DNA of 64,000 nt, taken from Thalassococcus halodurans. GTDB taxonomy: Bacteria > Pseudomonadota > Alphaproteobacteria > Rhodobacterales > Rhodobacteraceae. The notes under the pieces were generated by a model. It was not told where the DNA came from and made no database searches. It worked only from the letters and a program-made list of their open reading frames with translations. The stretch covers positions 310,001 to 374,000 of the forward strand of contig NZ_FNUZ01000003.1 in NCBI RefSeq assembly GCF_900108225.1. The letters are read 5' to 3'. Made by a program: the position numbers and the translations under genes. This document shows, in pieces, positions 51,108-61,977 of the stretch (positions within the stretch are counted from its first letter, which is position 1; the number at the start of each line of letters is the position of its first letter).

Positions 51108-52535
51108 ATGGACCCATTAAACTTTATCATCATGATCGCCACGGTCATCGCATTCCTTGTGTTGATCGGCCTTGTCTTGGGGCGTCTTTACCGCCGCTCG
51201 ACCCGCGAAGTCAGCCTTGTGAAAACCGGTGCTGGCGGCAAGCGGATCATCATGGACGGCGGCACAATCGTCATTCCGCTGCTGCACGAAATCAGCCCCG
51301 TAAACATGAAAACCCTGCGTCTTGAGGTTCAGCGGAACGGCGAAGCCGCGCTGATCACCAAAGACCGGATGCGCGTCGACGTGGGCGTCGAATTCTACGT
51401 CTCGGTCAGCCCGACCGAAGAAGGCATCGCGCGCGCCGCCCAGACGCTGGGTGACCGCACCTTCTATGTGGATCAGCTGCGCGAAATGATCGAAGGTAAA
51501 CTGATCGACGGTCTGCGTGCTGTTGCGGCCCAGATGTCGATGGACGAGCTGCATGAAAACCGCTCGATCTTTGTTCAGGAAGTGCAGAACGCTGTATCCG
51601 AGGATTTGTTGAAAAACGGTCTATCGCTTGAATCCGTCTCGCTGACCGCGCTGGACCAAACACCCTTCGAGGCTCTGGACGAAAACAACGCCTTTAACGC
51701 CGTTGGTATGCGCAAACTGGCCGAGGTGATTGCCCTGTCCAAAAAGGAACGCGCGACCATTGACGCCGAAGCCGACGTTGCCGTGCGCCGCGCCGCGATG
51801 GAGGCCGAGCGCCAGAAACTGATCATCGAACAGGACGAAGAACAGGCACGCATCGAACAGTCGCAAAAGGTGGAAACGCTGCGCGCCGCGCAAGAGGCCG
51901 AAATTGCCGCACGCCGCGAAGATTCCCGTCGCGAAACCGAACGGTCGCGGATTGCCCTGATCGAAGCCCAGCGGGAAGCCGAGCGGGAAGCAACGCGCAT
52001 TCGTCTGGCCGCGCAGGCCGAAAAGGACGCCGCACAGGACCGCGCCGATGCCCGCCGCGAAGAGGCGCAGGCTGATGCCGACGCGATCACAATCCGCGCG
52101 GAAGCCAAGAAGAAGGACATGCTGGCCGAAGCGGAAGGTACCCGCGCGATCACCGAAGCCGAAAACGCACTGTCCGCACAGATCGTGGCGATGAAGGTCG
52201 ATCTGGCCCGTCTGCAAGCCATGCCGGGTATTCTAGCCGAGGTCGTGAAGCCGGTCGAAAAGATCGACACGATCAAAATCCATCAGGTCACAGGCATGGG
52301 CGGCGGCAACTTTGGCGCGCCGATGTCCGCTGGTGGCGAAAAGCCTGTCGTCAATCAGGCGCTGGATTCCATCATGGGAATGGCCGTTCAGATGCCCGCG
52401 CTGAAAAAGCTGGGTGATGAACTGGGCATGAGCATGGAAGACGGTCTGGCCGGTATGGTGAACGGCGCGTTGGGCGGCGACACCCCGAAAAAGCCGGTGG
52501 TGGAAGAAGCCCCAGAGCCGACTGCCGCTGAATAA
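51108..52535 (+). CDS. yqiK: Flotillin family protein YqiK
   Basis: 475 residues from the ATG at 51108 with GGAGGAA upstream. One N-terminal helix (NFIIMIATVIAFLVLIGLVLG), then an SPFH domain (about 30-200), then a long alanine/glutamate/arginine-rich coiled coil (about 210-370) and a C-terminal flotillin segment. Flotillins scaffold membrane microdomains. Paired with YqiJ as in many bacteria. A terminator follows. Confidence 0.95.
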   Translation: MDPLNFIIMIATVIAFLVLIGLVLGRLYRRSTREVSLVKTGAGGKRIIMDGGTIVIPLLHEISPVNMKTLRLEVQRNGEAALITKDRMRVDVGVEFYVSVSPTEEGIARAAQTLGDRTFYVDQLREMIEGKLIDGLRAVAAQMSMDELHENRSIFVQEVQNAVSEDLLKNGLSLESVSLTALDQTPFEALDENNAFNAVGMRKLAEVIALSKKERATIDAEADVAVRRAAMEAERQKLIIEQDEEQARIEQSQKVETLRAAQEAEIAARREDSRRETERSRIALIEAQREAEREATRIRLAAQAEKDAAQDRADARREEAQADADAITIRAEAKKKDMLAEAEGTRAITEAENALSAQIVAMKVDLARLQAMPGILAEVVKPVEKIDTIKIHQVTGMGGGNFGAPMSAGGEKPVVNQALDSIMGMAVQMPALKKLGDELGMSMEDGLAGMVNGALGGDTPKKPVVEEAPEPTAAE

Positions 52536-52546
52536 GCCAGCTAAGG

Positions 52547-52576
52547 CGCGCCCCTGACCTTCGGGGGCGCGTTATT
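52547..52576 (+). terminator. Terminator of yqiJK
   Basis: CGCGCCCC and GGGGCGCG pair (52547-52554 with 52564-52571), followed by TTATTT. It overlaps the stop region of the convergent extensin-like gene. Confidence 0.75.
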
Positions 52577-53396
52577 TACAGTAAGAACCGCTGCGGTACT
52601 TGGCCGTATCAAAATGGAAATGGTCCTGATGGAACCGGTCCGAATTCGGGCCCAACACAGTGCCAAACGGACCGCAGGCCGATTTGTGCATCTTCTTCAG
52701 GATCGGCCCCTGATGCTGGGTCCGCCACCCCCCGAGCACCGTGATCAATGACCCGTCGTTCAAACGGAAGGCCGAAATGTCGATTGCGTTGCCTTTGCCA
52801 TGCTCGGAAATCTTTGCGCCAGGCTGGTTGTTGCGCGTCCGGCAGGCGTAGTGGGCTGCAACGCGAATTTCCTTAACACCACCGCCTGCTTTGCCAACCG
52901 CGGGCTTCATGCCCTTGTTGACCCATTTCTTCAGCGCCTTTGCCGTGCGACAGTTCATCAGCGCTTGTTGGCTCAGACCGACACCACTGATCGAGCGGAC
53001 TTTGACGGCATCCTGAATACCGCAGGCCTTAAACCGGCCCGGCACAAACCCCACGAATTCACCCTGAATATCGACGTCCCCACAAACCGCGCCTTTCTTG
53101 CGCGCCTGCTTTTTCGCCATGGCCTTCTTCACCAAGGATTTCGTGCGCTGATTGGGGCGCAATGCACGGGCCACAGCCTGTTCCGTAACCTCGGGCGCCA
53201 TCACTGCAGGTGCGGTCACGGCTGTGATTGCGGTCAGGACCGGCGTGTTGGACGGGCGCATTTCAGGACGCAGAACGTAGGCTTTTTGGGGGGCTTCACC
53301 CAACATGCGTGAAACAGGGCGCAGGGAACGATCCGGAGCAGCGAAAGCCGCGTTTGCTACCAGAAGACCAACAATCACCCCACCCAGAAATTTCAT
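52572..53396 (-). CDS. Extensin-like family protein, exported
   Basis: 274 residues. Signal peptide (about 1-19), a proline/alanine-rich linker, then a C-terminal extensin-like domain. That domain has GGGVKEIRVAAHYACRTRN, SEHGKGNAIDISAFRL and DRFHQDHFHFDTA, His/Asp positions seen in peptidoglycan-peptidase-like folds. Six cysteines may form disulfides. It probably acts on or binds the cell wall. Its start lies just after the tyrA-type gene ends. Confidence 0.85.
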   Translation of the reverse strand: MKFLGGVIVGLLVANAAFAAPDRSLRPVSRMLGEAPQKAYVLRPEMRPSNTPVLTAITAVTAPAVMAPEVTEQAVARALRPNQRTKSLVKKAMAKKQARKKGAVCGDVDIQGEFVGFVPGRFKACGIQDAVKVRSISGVGLSQQALMNCRTAKALKKWVNKGMKPAVGKAGGGVKEIRVAAHYACRTRNNQPGAKISEHGKGNAIDISAFRLNDGSLITVLGGWRTQHQGPILKKMHKSACGPFGTVLGPNSDRFHQDHFHFDTAKYRSGSYCK

Positions 53397-53398
53397 GC

Positions 53399-54319
53399 CT
53401 ACTTTTCCAATTTGCTCCGGCCAAAATCGGGGGCGTCTGTATCCTGCCCCGCTTCGATAATGCCACGCCGGATCGATCGTGTCCGGGTGAAATAATCGTG
53501 CAACATGTCACCATCGCCGGTCCGGATGGCGCGTTGAAGGGCGAACAGCTCTTCTGTGAAGCGACCAAGGATTTCCAGCGTGGCTTCCTTGTTGTTCAGA
53601 AACACATCGCGCCACATCGTCGGGTCCGAGGCTGCGATACGTGTGAAATCGCGGAAACCAGCGGCAGAGTATTTGATGACCTCACTATCGGTCACGCGGC
53701 GCAGATCGTCTGCCACACCCACCATCGTGTAGGCAATCAGGTGCGGTGTGTGGCTGGTCACAGCCAGTACCAGATCGTGGTGATCGGCGTCCATTTCTTC
53801 GACATTGGCGCCCAGACCTTCCCAATAGACGCGTAGTTGCGCGACGCTTTCGGCCGTGCTGCTTTCGTGCGGCACCAACAGGCACCAACGGTTGTCGAAC
53901 AGCGTCGCAAAGCCAGACTCAGGCCCCGAATGTTCGGTCCCTGCCAGCGGGTGCGCCGGAACGAAATGCACGCCTTCGGGCAAATGCGGGGCAACGGCGT
54001 CAATCACAGTGCGCTTGACCGACCCCACATCGGTGACGGTCGCGCCCGGTTTCAGATGCGGTCCGATTTCAGCCGCAACAGCGCCCATTGCGCCGACGGG
54101 AACGGCCAGAACGATCAGGTCAGCATCCTTAACCGCGTCGATCAAGTTGTCGCAAACTTCGTCACACAGTCCGATCCGGCGGGCCGTATCGCGGGTGTCT
54201 TGCGACCGCGCATAGCCCGTTACGTGACCAGCCAGCCCACCGCGTTTGGTCGCCCAGAACATGGACGACGCGATCAGGCCCAGACCGATCAGGGCAACGC
54301 GGTTATAAATCACACTCAT
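53399..54319 (-). CDS. Prephenate/arogenate dehydrogenase
   Basis: 306 residues from the ATG at 54319, which overlaps the hisC stop (ATGA); an ATG at 54367 is less likely. Rossmann motif [16 protein letters not shown], then [34 protein letters not shown], and the catalytic His region [17 protein letters not shown]. It oxidises and decarboxylates prephenate or arogenate in tyrosine synthesis. Coupled to the hisC-type aminotransferase, which can also serve aromatic amino acids. Confidence 0.94.
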   Translation of the reverse strand: MSVIYNRVALIGLGLIASSMFWATKRGGLAGHVTGYARSQDTRDTARRIGLCDEVCDNLIDAVKDADLIVLAVPVGAMGAVAAEIGPHLKPGATVTDVGSVKRTVIDAVAPHLPEGVHFVPAHPLAGTEHSGPESGFATLFDNRWCLLVPHESSTAESVAQLRVYWEGLGANVEEMDADHHDLVLAVTSHTPHLIAYTMVGVADDLRRVTDSEVIKYSAAGFRDFTRIAASDPTMWRDVFLNNKEATLEILGRFTEELFALQRAIRTGDGDMLHDYFTRTRSIRRGIIEAGQDTDAPDFGRSKLEK

Positions 54320-55401
54320 CGTTCGCCTGCCTTGAACAGACCGACGGTATGCGCCACGCGGCGGCATGATGCTTCGTCGCCCACGGTGATCCGCAACGCG
54401 GCCGGTAGGTTATAGCCCGCCACACGACGCACAATGATGCCGTTCTTTTGCAGGAACAGATCGCATGCCTCGGCCTCTTCCTGATCGGCGAAACGCGCCA
54501 GAATGAAGTTCGCGGTGGATGTGTCCGAGGGAACGCCGTGCTCCATCAGCGCCTCGGCCAACCACGTGCGCATGCGGGTGTTTTCTGCACGGCACTTTTC
54601 GACATAAGCCGCGTCTTTCACTGCCGCCTCGGCGGCGGCCAAAGCAACGTTGGACAGGTTGAACGGGCCGCGAATGCGGTTCAGGACATCGATGATGTCC
54701 TTGGGCGCATAGCCCCAACCCACGCGAACACCACCCAGCCCGTAAAGCTTAGAGAACGTGCGCGTCATCACGACGTTGTCGCGCGCTTCAACCAGCTTTG
54801 CGCCGCCATCGTAGCCTTCGACGTATTCGGCATAGGCGCCATCGAGAACCAGAATGGCCTGCGGCGGGATGCCTTCTGCCAGACGTTCGATCTCGGCCAT
54901 GCCGATCATCGTGCCGGTGGGGTTGTTCGGGTTGGCGATGAACACCAGTTTGGTTTTCTTGGTGCAGCCCGCAAGGATCGCGTCCACATCGGTGACTCGC
55001 TCGGTTTCCTTTACCTCGACTGGCGTCGCACCTGCGGCCTTGGCGCTGATCTTGTACATCGCGAACCCGTGTTCGGTGTGCACAACTTCGTCGCCCGGAC
55101 CGGCATAGGCCTGACACAGGAAATGAATGATTTCGTCCGAGCCGACGCCACAGATGATGTTGTCAGCATTCAGTCCATGCACTTCGGCAATGGCGGTGCG
55201 CAGGGGGGTATGATCAGTCGACGGATAGCGATGCATTTCGTGCACTGCACGACGGACTGCCTCTTGCGCAGCTTCGCTGGGGCCAAACGGGTTCTCGTTC
55301 GAACTCAGTTTGACGATATTGGACACGCCATCGACCTTGGACTTGCCGCCTTCATAAAGCGCAATGTCCATAATGCCGGGTTGCGGAACAATCTTGGCCA
55401 T
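54316..55401 (-). CDS. hisC: Histidinol-phosphate aminotransferase (HisC family)
   Basis: 361 residues, fold type I PLP enzyme. Signatures: [51 protein letters not shown] and the PLP-lysine motif [22 protein letters not shown]. The gene next to a prephenate dehydrogenase suggests it may accept aromatic as well as histidinol-phosphate substrates, as known for HisC in several bacteria. Confidence 0.93.
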   Translation of the reverse strand: MAKIVPQPGIMDIALYEGGKSKVDGVSNIVKLSSNENPFGPSEAAQEAVRRAVHEMHRYPSTDHTPLRTAIAEVHGLNADNIICGVGSDEIIHFLCQAYAGPGDEVVHTEHGFAMYKISAKAAGATPVEVKETERVTDVDAILAGCTKKTKLVFIANPNNPTGTMIGMAEIERLAEGIPPQAILVLDGAYAEYVEGYDGGAKLVEARDNVVMTRTFSKLYGLGGVRVGWGYAPKDIIDVLNRIRGPFNLSNVALAAAEAAVKDAAYVEKCRAENTRMRTWLAEALMEHGVPSDTSTANFILARFADQEEAEACDLFLQKNGIIVRRVAGYNLPAALRITVGDEASCRRVAHTVGLFKAGER

Positions 55402-55658
55402 TCTTCTGATCTCCTTGCAGGACGGCTATATCCGTCCGAACCGCCATAGAAAAGCGCCAAGACAACGCAGGTCACAAAGACTTTGGGCTTGGTGACGAAA
55501 TAGCCATCCCCCTAGTCAAAAACGACCAGATCACTCCCTTAATCACCCAAGAGTTGTCCCCGAAAAGGCCCAGCGCAGTCTTATTGCTGCCCAAAACCAC
55601 CAGCATCTTTGTGGACAGTCATAATGGTACAGATGCGTTTCATCGCGGGGCAGAGACA

Positions 55659-56615
55659 ATGGACAGCGCGTATTCCTTTTTCGAGGCAGTGGTCGGCGGC
55701 ATGTCGGCACGTATCTGGCCGTTGTACCTTCCTGGAATGATCCTCTTGGCGTACTGGGCTTACCGCACGCAGAAGCAAGGTGGCGGGTTCTGGCGTTGGT
55801 TGTTCCCCAAGGAAATTTATCTGCACAAATCGCACTGGGTTGATATCCAACTGTTCATCGTCGGTCGCTTGCTCAGCCTGCTGGGGGCTTTCCAGATTGT
55901 CGGCATTGCGACCGTTTTTGCGGCGACGATCATTGGCGTGCTGGGCGGCACAATGGCACAGACCGACAGCATGTCACCGGTGCTGGTAACCTTCCTGCTC
56001 GTTCTCGCCAGCGACTTTGCCGTGTACTGGGTTCACCGCGTTCATCACGAACAGCGCGTTCTATGGCCGTTCCATTCGGTGCACCACAGCGCCGAGGTGA
56101 TGACGCCGATCACGGTCTATCGCAAACACCCGATCTACGACCTGATTTCCAGCAGCGTCAAAGGCGCACTTCTGGGGATCGCGCAGGGCGTGTTGCTGTC
56201 CTTTTTCGTCAGCGAAATCAGCCTGACGTTGATCCTTGGCGCGAATGCCTTCTACTTCATCTTCAATTCGATCACAGCAAACCTGCGTCACAGCCACGTC
56301 TGGATCAGCTTTGGACGTGTGGCCGAGCATATCTTCATCTCGCCCGCGCAACACCAGATCCACCATTCGTCCGAGCTGAAGCACTACAACAAGAACTATG
56401 GCGAGGTCTTCGCCATCTGGGACTGGATGTTCGGTACGCTCTACATCCCCGAAGAACAGGAAATCCTGGAGTTTGGCATCGGTGACGAACACGGCCACAA
56501 GATTGACCAACCGCACCCCTCCTTGGTTGCGGCCCTGATCGAGCCGCTGAAGGAATCCTACAACGAACTGCGCGGTATTCGTAAAACCGCCGAACAGGTG
56601 ACACCGGCAGAATGA
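55659..56615 (+). CDS. Sterol desaturase / fatty acid hydroxylase family protein (second)
   Basis: 318 residues from the ATG at 55659; an upstream in-frame ATG at 55554 adds 35 residues without membrane character. Histidine boxes HRVHHE, HSVHHSAE and, late, HQIHHSSELKHYNKN with surrounding helices. It is only distantly like the first family member at 49305. The stop overlaps the acyltransferase start (ATGA), so both may act on one membrane lipid. Confidence 0.9.
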   Translation: MDSAYSFFEAVVGGMSARIWPLYLPGMILLAYWAYRTQKQGGGFWRWLFPKEIYLHKSHWVDIQLFIVGRLLSLLGAFQIVGIATVFAATIIGVLGGTMAQTDSMSPVLVTFLLVLASDFAVYWVHRVHHEQRVLWPFHSVHHSAEVMTPITVYRKHPIYDLISSSVKGALLGIAQGVLLSFFVSEISLTLILGANAFYFIFNSITANLRHSHVWISFGRVAEHIFISPAQHQIHHSSELKHYNKNYGEVFAIWDWMFGTLYIPEEQEILEFGIGDEHGHKIDQPHPSLVAALIEPLKESYNELRGIRKTAEQVTPAE

Positions 56616-57706
56616 CACGCGGATTTTCCATATACCTTGATGCGCTGCGCTTCGGTGCAGCCTTCATCGTTCTCTTGTCCCACTGGGCCTATCCGCGCTT
56701 CACGGACGGCGTTTACCTGTGGATCAGGGAGTTGAACCTTGGATCAGACGCCGTGGTGGTGTTCTTTGTACTGTCCGGTTTGGTCGTGGCTTATGCCGCC
56801 GATCAACGGGACAAGACCGCTGGACGCTTTGCGTTCGCACGCATCACGCGCCTATTGTCTGTCGCATTCCCTGCACTGATGCTTTGTTACGGTCTGGATC
56901 GGATCGGTGCCACGCTTTGGCCGGATGCATATGCGGGCTGGTGGTACAACCCCATCGGCCTTGGTCAGACGCTTTGGGAAGGGCTTAGCTTTACCAGTCA
57001 GTGGGGCAATGACCTGACGCGCATCGGCACGAACGGACCTTACTGGTCGCTGTCGTATGAGGCCGCATTCTATGTTCTGTTCGGAATCGCACTCTGGACC
57101 AAAGGCGCAACACGCGTTGTGGCGCTGACGGCAGGTGCGCTTCTGATTGGCCCACGCATTCTGATCCTGATGCCCGCATGGCTGATGGGCGTTGCGGCGT
57201 GGCATATGATCAAGTCCGGTACTTTGCCGACACGCAAACAATCCACTGCAGCAATCTGCTTACCGCCCATCGCCTACGGGATCGCGCTAACGCTCCAAGT
57301 GCCTGATCAATTGACGGCCCTATCGGCGCAAGTTCTGGGTTTAGAACACACAGGCTCCTTCGGATTTTCCGACGAATTTCTATGGAACGCCGTATTGGGC
57401 GTGTTGATCACCGTTCACCTGTTGGGCGTGTCAGCAGTTGCGCGTGACGACGTGCGGAACCTGCCGTTCATCCGCTGGTTGGCCGGCGGTAGCTTTTCGC
57501 TTTATCTTGTCCACTATCCGCTGCTGCAGTTCCTGTCCCCCGCGATGGGAGACTTCGGTCGCACAGCGCTTGGATACATGGTCCTGCTACTGACCACGTT
57601 TATCGCCTGCTACCTGTTTGCAGAAGTTTTCGAACGCACGCTGAAAATGCAGCGCGCGGGTCTGAAAATGGCCGTCGCTTGGGTCAGACAGCCGCGCGTG
57701 GCGTGA
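56612..57706 (+). CDS. Acyltransferase family 3 (OafA-type) membrane protein
   Basis: 364 residues with about ten membrane helices. The start YLDALRFGAAFIVLLSHWAYPRF has the R-x10-H catalytic motif of acyltransferase 3 (YrhL/OafA), and GSDAVVVFFVLSGLVVAY follows. These enzymes add acetyl or other acyl groups to sugars or lipids at the periplasmic side. Coupled to the hydroxylase upstream. Its TGA is directly adjacent to the pncB stop (TGATCA). Confidence 0.9.
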   Translation: MTRGFSIYLDALRFGAAFIVLLSHWAYPRFTDGVYLWIRELNLGSDAVVVFFVLSGLVVAYAADQRDKTAGRFAFARITRLLSVAFPALMLCYGLDRIGATLWPDAYAGWWYNPIGLGQTLWEGLSFTSQWGNDLTRIGTNGPYWSLSYEAAFYVLFGIALWTKGATRVVALTAGALLIGPRILILMPAWLMGVAAWHMIKSGTLPTRKQSTAAICLPPIAYGIALTLQVPDQLTALSAQVLGLEHTGSFGFSDEFLWNAVLGVLITVHLLGVSAVARDDVRNLPFIRWLAGGSFSLYLVHYPLLQFLSPAMGDFGRTALGYMVLLLTTFIACYLFAEVFERTLKMQRAGLKMAVAWVRQPRVA

Positions 57707-58999
57707 TCAGACGATCACCTTTTGCGCGGTCTGTTCACCGACGCCGAACACACGTTTGTAGCGTTCGATCTCGTCCTTGGGGCCCATCGCCTTGTTAGGG
57801 TTATCCGACAGCTTGACCGTCGGGTTTCCGTTGGCCGCGACCGCTTTACACACCAGAGAAAATGGTGCGAGCCGGTCGTCGGGCGTCAGCCCACGGAAAT
57901 CGTTGGTCAGCAACGTGCCCCAACCGAACGACGTACGCACGCGCCCGCGGAACTGTTTGCTCAACTCGATGATCTTTTCTTCGTCCAGACCATCCGAGAA
58001 AATCACCAGCTTTTGGCGCGGGTCTTCGCCGCGCGACTTCCACCAATTTATGGCGGCCTCGGCACCCTCGGCCGGATCGCCGGAATCGATGCGGATGCCT
58101 GTCCAGCCCGCCAACCAATCAGGCGCCTTATCCAGAAACCCTTTGCTGCCGTACGTGTCGGGCAGGATGATCCGCAGGTTGCCGTCGTGCTCTTCATGCC
58201 AGTCGGCCAGAACATCATAGGGTGCTTGCGCCAGCGCGGCGTCATCTTCGGCCAGCGCGGAATAGACCATGGGCAATTCGTGTGCGTTGGTGCCGATCGC
58301 CTCAAGATCGCGGTTCTTGGCGATCAGGCAGTTGGATGTACCGACAAAACCATCACCCAACCCCTCGGTCATCGCCTGCACACACCAATCCTGCCAAAGG
58401 AAGGAATGGCGGCGGCGCGTGCCGAAATCAGCGATGCGCAGGCCATCAACCTGACGCAGACGTTCGACCTTTTCCCAAAGCTTTGTCATTGCGCGGGCGT
58501 ACAACACCTGAAGCTCGAAACGACCCATTTCGTTCAAAACAGCACGGCCTCGCATTTCCATCAACACCGCCAGCGCCGGAATTTCCCACAGCATGACCTC
58601 GGGCCAGTTGCCTTCGAACGTCAGTTCATACTGATCGCCGACACGTTCCAAGTGATACGCAGGTAAACGCAGGTTTTCGAACCAGTCCATGAAATCGGGG
58701 CGGAACATCTGGCGCTTTCCGTAAAACGTGTTGCCGCGCATCCACGTGCTTTCGCCGCGCGTCAGGCTAAGCGTGCGAATGTGATCCAGCTGTTCGCGCA
58801 ACTCGCCTTCGTCGATCAACTTGGCCAATGGCACATGCGACGACCGGTTGATCAGGCTGAAAGTAACCTGCGTGTCAGGTTTGTTGCGAAACACCGACTG
58901 GCACATCAGAAGTTTGTAGAAATCCGTGTCGATCAGCGACCGCACAATCGGGTCGATCTTCCACTTATGGTTCCAGACGCGGGTGGCGATATCGACCAA
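57707..58999 (-). CDS. pncB: Nicotinate phosphoribosyltransferase
   Basis: 430 residues. N-terminal RSLIDTDFYKLLMCQSVFR, the conserved FGTRRRHSFLWQDWCVQAM, GTSNCLIAKN and the phosphoribosyl-binding IRIDSGDPAEGAEAAINWW. The His that becomes phosphorylated in some homologs lies in NAHELPM. It joins nicotinate to PRPP in NAD salvage. It follows the nicotinamidase gene by 30 bases. Confidence 0.96.
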   Translation of the reverse strand: MVDIATRVWNHKWKIDPIVRSLIDTDFYKLLMCQSVFRNKPDTQVTFSLINRSSHVPLAKLIDEGELREQLDHIRTLSLTRGESTWMRGNTFYGKRQMFRPDFMDWFENLRLPAYHLERVGDQYELTFEGNWPEVMLWEIPALAVLMEMRGRAVLNEMGRFELQVLYARAMTKLWEKVERLRQVDGLRIADFGTRRRHSFLWQDWCVQAMTEGLGDGFVGTSNCLIAKNRDLEAIGTNAHELPMVYSALAEDDAALAQAPYDVLADWHEEHDGNLRIILPDTYGSKGFLDKAPDWLAGWTGIRIDSGDPAEGAEAAINWWKSRGEDPRQKLVIFSDGLDEEKIIELSKQFRGRVRTSFGWGTLLTNDFRGLTPDDRLAPFSLVCKAVAANGNPTVKLSDNPNKAMGPKDEIERYKRVFGVGEQTAQKVIV

Positions 59000-59029
59000 C
59001 TGACTTCTCCTATAGACCGGCCTGTCCGC

Positions 59030-59638
59030 TTAGGCGGCGGGGCCATCCTGAATGGATATACCGGCCTTGGCCCAACTATCCAGAGCGGCCTCTAAAGAAC
59101 CGCCCATATCAATCGCACGACACAGATCACGGCGGACGGTCACATCAAACCCCAGACGCGCCGCATCAAGGGCCGAGAAGTTGACGCAGAAATCTGTGGC
59201 AAGGCCAACCAGCGTCAGCGCCGTGATGCCACGGGTGCGCAGGTAACCTTCAAGCCCCGTGGGCGTCGTCTGGTCATTTTCGAAAAAGGCCGAGTAGCTG
59301 TCGATCCCTTTGCGAAAGCCTTTTCGGATGATCAGATCGGCGCGGTCTGCGTTCAGATCGGGATGAAACGCGGCCCCGTCTGATCCCTGCACACAGTGAT
59401 CGGGCCAAACCACCTGCGTGCCATAAGGCATTTCCGTGGTTTCAAACGGCGCTTTGCCTTCATGCTGGGAGGCAAACGACGAATGATCGGCGGGATGCCA
59501 GTCTTGGGTCAGGATCACGGCATCGAACTGCGCCATCAGATCATTCACGGATGCGACGATCTGATCGCCTTCTGGCACGGCCAGCGCACCGCCGGGGCAG
59601 AAATCATTCTGGATGTCGATGACCAGCAATGCGTGCAT
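59030..59638 (-). CDS. pncA: Nicotinamidase
   Basis: 202 residues from the ATG at 59638 with AGGAG upstream; an ATG at 59671 is in frame but poorly placed. Isochorismatase-like fold: ALLVIDIQNDFCPGGAL (catalytic Asp and metal ligands), ILTQDWHPADHSSFA (metal Asp and His), and the nucleophile Cys in VGLATDFCVNFSALDA. It hydrolyses nicotinamide to nicotinate, which PncB then uses. The pair forms a salvage operon. Confidence 0.95.
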   Translation of the reverse strand: MHALLVIDIQNDFCPGGALAVPEGDQIVASVNDLMAQFDAVILTQDWHPADHSSFASQHEGKAPFETTEMPYGTQVVWPDHCVQGSDGAAFHPDLNADRADLIIRKGFRKGIDSYSAFFENDQTTPTGLEGYLRTRGITALTLVGLATDFCVNFSALDAARLGFDVTVRRDLCRAIDMGGSLEAALDSWAKAGISIQDGPAA

Positions 59639-59745
59639 ATCACTTGCTCCTGTAGCGTTGGGAACAGTCATAAACCGTAGATTTCCCGATTGCCACGGGG
59701 TGTTGTGCGGGATAATCCACGCCCTTTCTGAAAAGGGGTGCCGCG

Positions 59746-60963
59746 ATGACCACGCTGGGATTGGACTTTGGAACTTCGAACACCGCAGCAGGTGTGTTTG
59801 ACGGCAACCGCCCTGTGTCGATCCCGCTGGAACCCGGCAAAGACACGATCCCGACCGCTGTGTTCGTCGATTTCGCAGATCGCCAGTATATCTACGGTTC
59901 CGCCGCCGCGACGGCGATGCAAGAAGGTCTGGAAGGTCGCTTCATGCGCGCGTTGAAGTCTATCCTCGGCACGCCCATTGCGCAAGAACCGCGTATGTTC
60001 CTGAACGAACGCCTGACACTGATCGAAATCATCGCCCGCTTTCTGGCCGAGGTGAAATCGCGCTCTGAAAAGGCCACAGGCCAAAAGTTTGAAACCGCAC
60101 TGTCGGGCCGTCCGGTCAAATTCCATTCCCAATCACCCGAAAAGGATGCGCAGGCGGAACTGGATTTGCGGAAGGCCTACGAATTTGCGGGTTTTAAAGA
60201 CGTATCTTTCCTTCCCGAACCCGAAGCTGCTGCTTTGGCGGTCGAAGGGGACGGCACAATGCTGATCGTCGATATTGGCGGCGGTACGTCTGACTTTACG
60301 CTCTGCACGCGCAAGGGCGACCAGACGGACGTGATTACCAGCCGTGGCTTGCGTTTGGGCGGAACCGATTTCGACCGCACGCTCAGCCTTGCCCACGCGA
60401 TGCCTCTGTTCGGCATGGGCGCGGATATCAACGCCGAAATCGGATCGCGTAAACACCCCGCGCCGCGTGCGTTGTTCCATGATCTGGCAAGCTGGGAAAA
60501 GATTGCGTTCGTTTACGACCCCGCCTTGCTGCGCGATGTGCAGAAATGGATCCGTCTGGCGGATCATCCGGTTCTGTTCGAACGGCTGGCGACCATCCTT
60601 GACCTGCATCTGGGACACGATGTGGCTTATGCGGTTGAGGCCGGTAAGATTGCCGCGAATGAACGGGGCGAAGCGCAGATTGAATTGGGCGTGGTTGAAC
60701 GCGGGCTGACCTCAGCGCTGCGCGACCAGATTCTATCGCAGGAATTTGCGGCTTACGCCGATATGATCGGGGAAGAGGCGCTGCTGACAGTGCAGGATGC
60801 TGGCCTGACGCCGGACAGAGTGGATCAGGTCGTGTTCGTGGGCGGCAGTAGTTTGCTGTCCGTCGTCAAACAGGGTCTGGCCAGCCGATTTACCGACAGT
60901 CGCCTTGTCTACTCCGAGGTCTTCACAGCCGTCGTTCACGGGCTGGCGATTGCGGCGAAATAG
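59746..60963 (+). CDS. Hsp70 family protein without substrate domain (YegD-like)
   Basis: 405 residues. Actin/Hsp70-type ATPase motifs: [15 protein letters not shown] (phosphate 1), [14 protein letters not shown] (phosphate 2) and [13 protein letters not shown] (adenosine). A DnaK would continue with a peptide-binding domain; this protein ends after the nucleotide-binding fold. YegD-like proteins are putative chaperones of unknown target. Followed by trhO 44 bases later. Confidence 0.92.
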   Translation: MTTLGLDFGTSNTAAGVFDGNRPVSIPLEPGKDTIPTAVFVDFADRQYIYGSAAATAMQEGLEGRFMRALKSILGTPIAQEPRMFLNERLTLIEIIARFLAEVKSRSEKATGQKFETALSGRPVKFHSQSPEKDAQAELDLRKAYEFAGFKDVSFLPEPEAAALAVEGDGTMLIVDIGGGTSDFTLCTRKGDQTDVITSRGLRLGGTDFDRTLSLAHAMPLFGMGADINAEIGSRKHPAPRALFHDLASWEKIAFVYDPALLRDVQKWIRLADHPVLFERLATILDLHLGHDVAYAVEAGKIAANERGEAQIELGVVERGLTSALRDQILSQEFAAYADMIGEEALLTVQDAGLTPDRVDQVVFVGGSSLLSVVKQGLASRFTDSRLVYSEVFTAVVHGLAIAAK

Positions 60964-61007
60964 CCCGCCCTCTTGCCCAAAAAGGCCGACAGGCGTATCG
61001 GAACGGC

Positions 61008-61928
61008 ATGTTTACAGTCGCAGCCCTATACCACTTCACCCGATTCGCCTCGCCTGCCAGCCTGCAAGAGCCGCTGAAGCAGCTTTGCACCGAGCAGAAA
61101 ATCACGGGCACCCTTTTGCTTGCGAACGAAGGGATCAACGGCACCATCGCAGGCCCCAAAGCGGGCATTGAAGCGGTGCTTGCGCACATCCGCGCGCTGC
61201 CGGGTTGCGATGATCTTGAGGTCAAATTCTCGACCGCCAGCGAACGGCCTTTCGCGCGCATGAAAGTGCGTCTGAAGAAAGAGATCGTGACCATGGGCCA
61301 GCCCGACGTAGACCCCAAGGCACGCGTCGGCAACTACGTCGATCCGCAGGACTGGAACGAACTGATCCTAAGCCCTGACGTGGCGGTAATTGATACGCGC
61401 AATGACTATGAGGTCGCCATCGGCACCTTTGAGGGCGCGGTCGATCCCGAAACGGCAAGCTTCCGCGAATTTCCGGCATGGTGGGAAGCGAACAAAGACC
61501 GCTTCCACAACAAGAAAATCGCGATGTTCTGCACCGGCGGTATCCGCTGCGAAAAGTCGACGAACTACCTGCTGGGTCAGGGCGTGCCCGAGGTGTATCA
61601 CCTGAAAGGCGGCATCCTGAAATACCTTGAGGAAGTGCCGGAAGAAAACAGCACGTGGAACGGCGAATGTTTCGTTTTTGACGGGCGTGTCTCTGTGGGT
61701 CACGGCCTGAAAGAAGGCCCGCACGAGCTGTGCCATGCGTGCCGCCGCCCGATCCTGCCCGAAGACAGAAACCGCGCTGAATTCGAAGAAGGCGTGTCCT
61801 GTCATCAGTGTATTTCCGAGACCTCGGATGAAGACAAGGAACGCTTCCGCGAACGGCAGAAACAGATCGCTTTGGCAAAGGCCCGTGGCGAACGGCACAT
61901 GCATGCGGATGTGACCGACGAAAGTTAG
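61008..61928 (+). CDS. trhO: tRNA 5-hydroxyuridine synthase TrhO (rhodanese-like)
   Basis: 306 residues. The N-terminal acylphosphatase-like domain ([20 protein letters not shown]) and the rhodanese domain with active Cys in [18 protein letters not shown] are typical. C-terminal cysteines ([13 protein letters not shown]) suggest a zinc site. TrhO uses O2 to form 5-hydroxyuridine at wobble position 34 of tRNAs. Confidence 0.95.
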   Translation: MFTVAALYHFTRFASPASLQEPLKQLCTEQKITGTLLLANEGINGTIAGPKAGIEAVLAHIRALPGCDDLEVKFSTASERPFARMKVRLKKEIVTMGQPDVDPKARVGNYVDPQDWNELILSPDVAVIDTRNDYEVAIGTFEGAVDPETASFREFPAWWEANKDRFHNKKIAMFCTGGIRCEKSTNYLLGQGVPEVYHLKGGILKYLEEVPEENSTWNGECFVFDGRVSVGHGLKEGPHELCHACRRPILPEDRNRAEFEEGVSCHQCISETSDEDKERFRERQKQIALAKARGERHMHADVTDES

Positions 61929-61977
61929 GTGGATCCCGCGTCGAAACATGAATTTTCGGCGTGATGCATAATTAAAT

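Noticed and set aside
51575-52276. A 233-codon serine/alanine/arginine-rich open frame antisense to the flotillin gene
   Set aside because: It mirrors the repetitive coiled-coil codons of YqiK; low complexity, no start signals.
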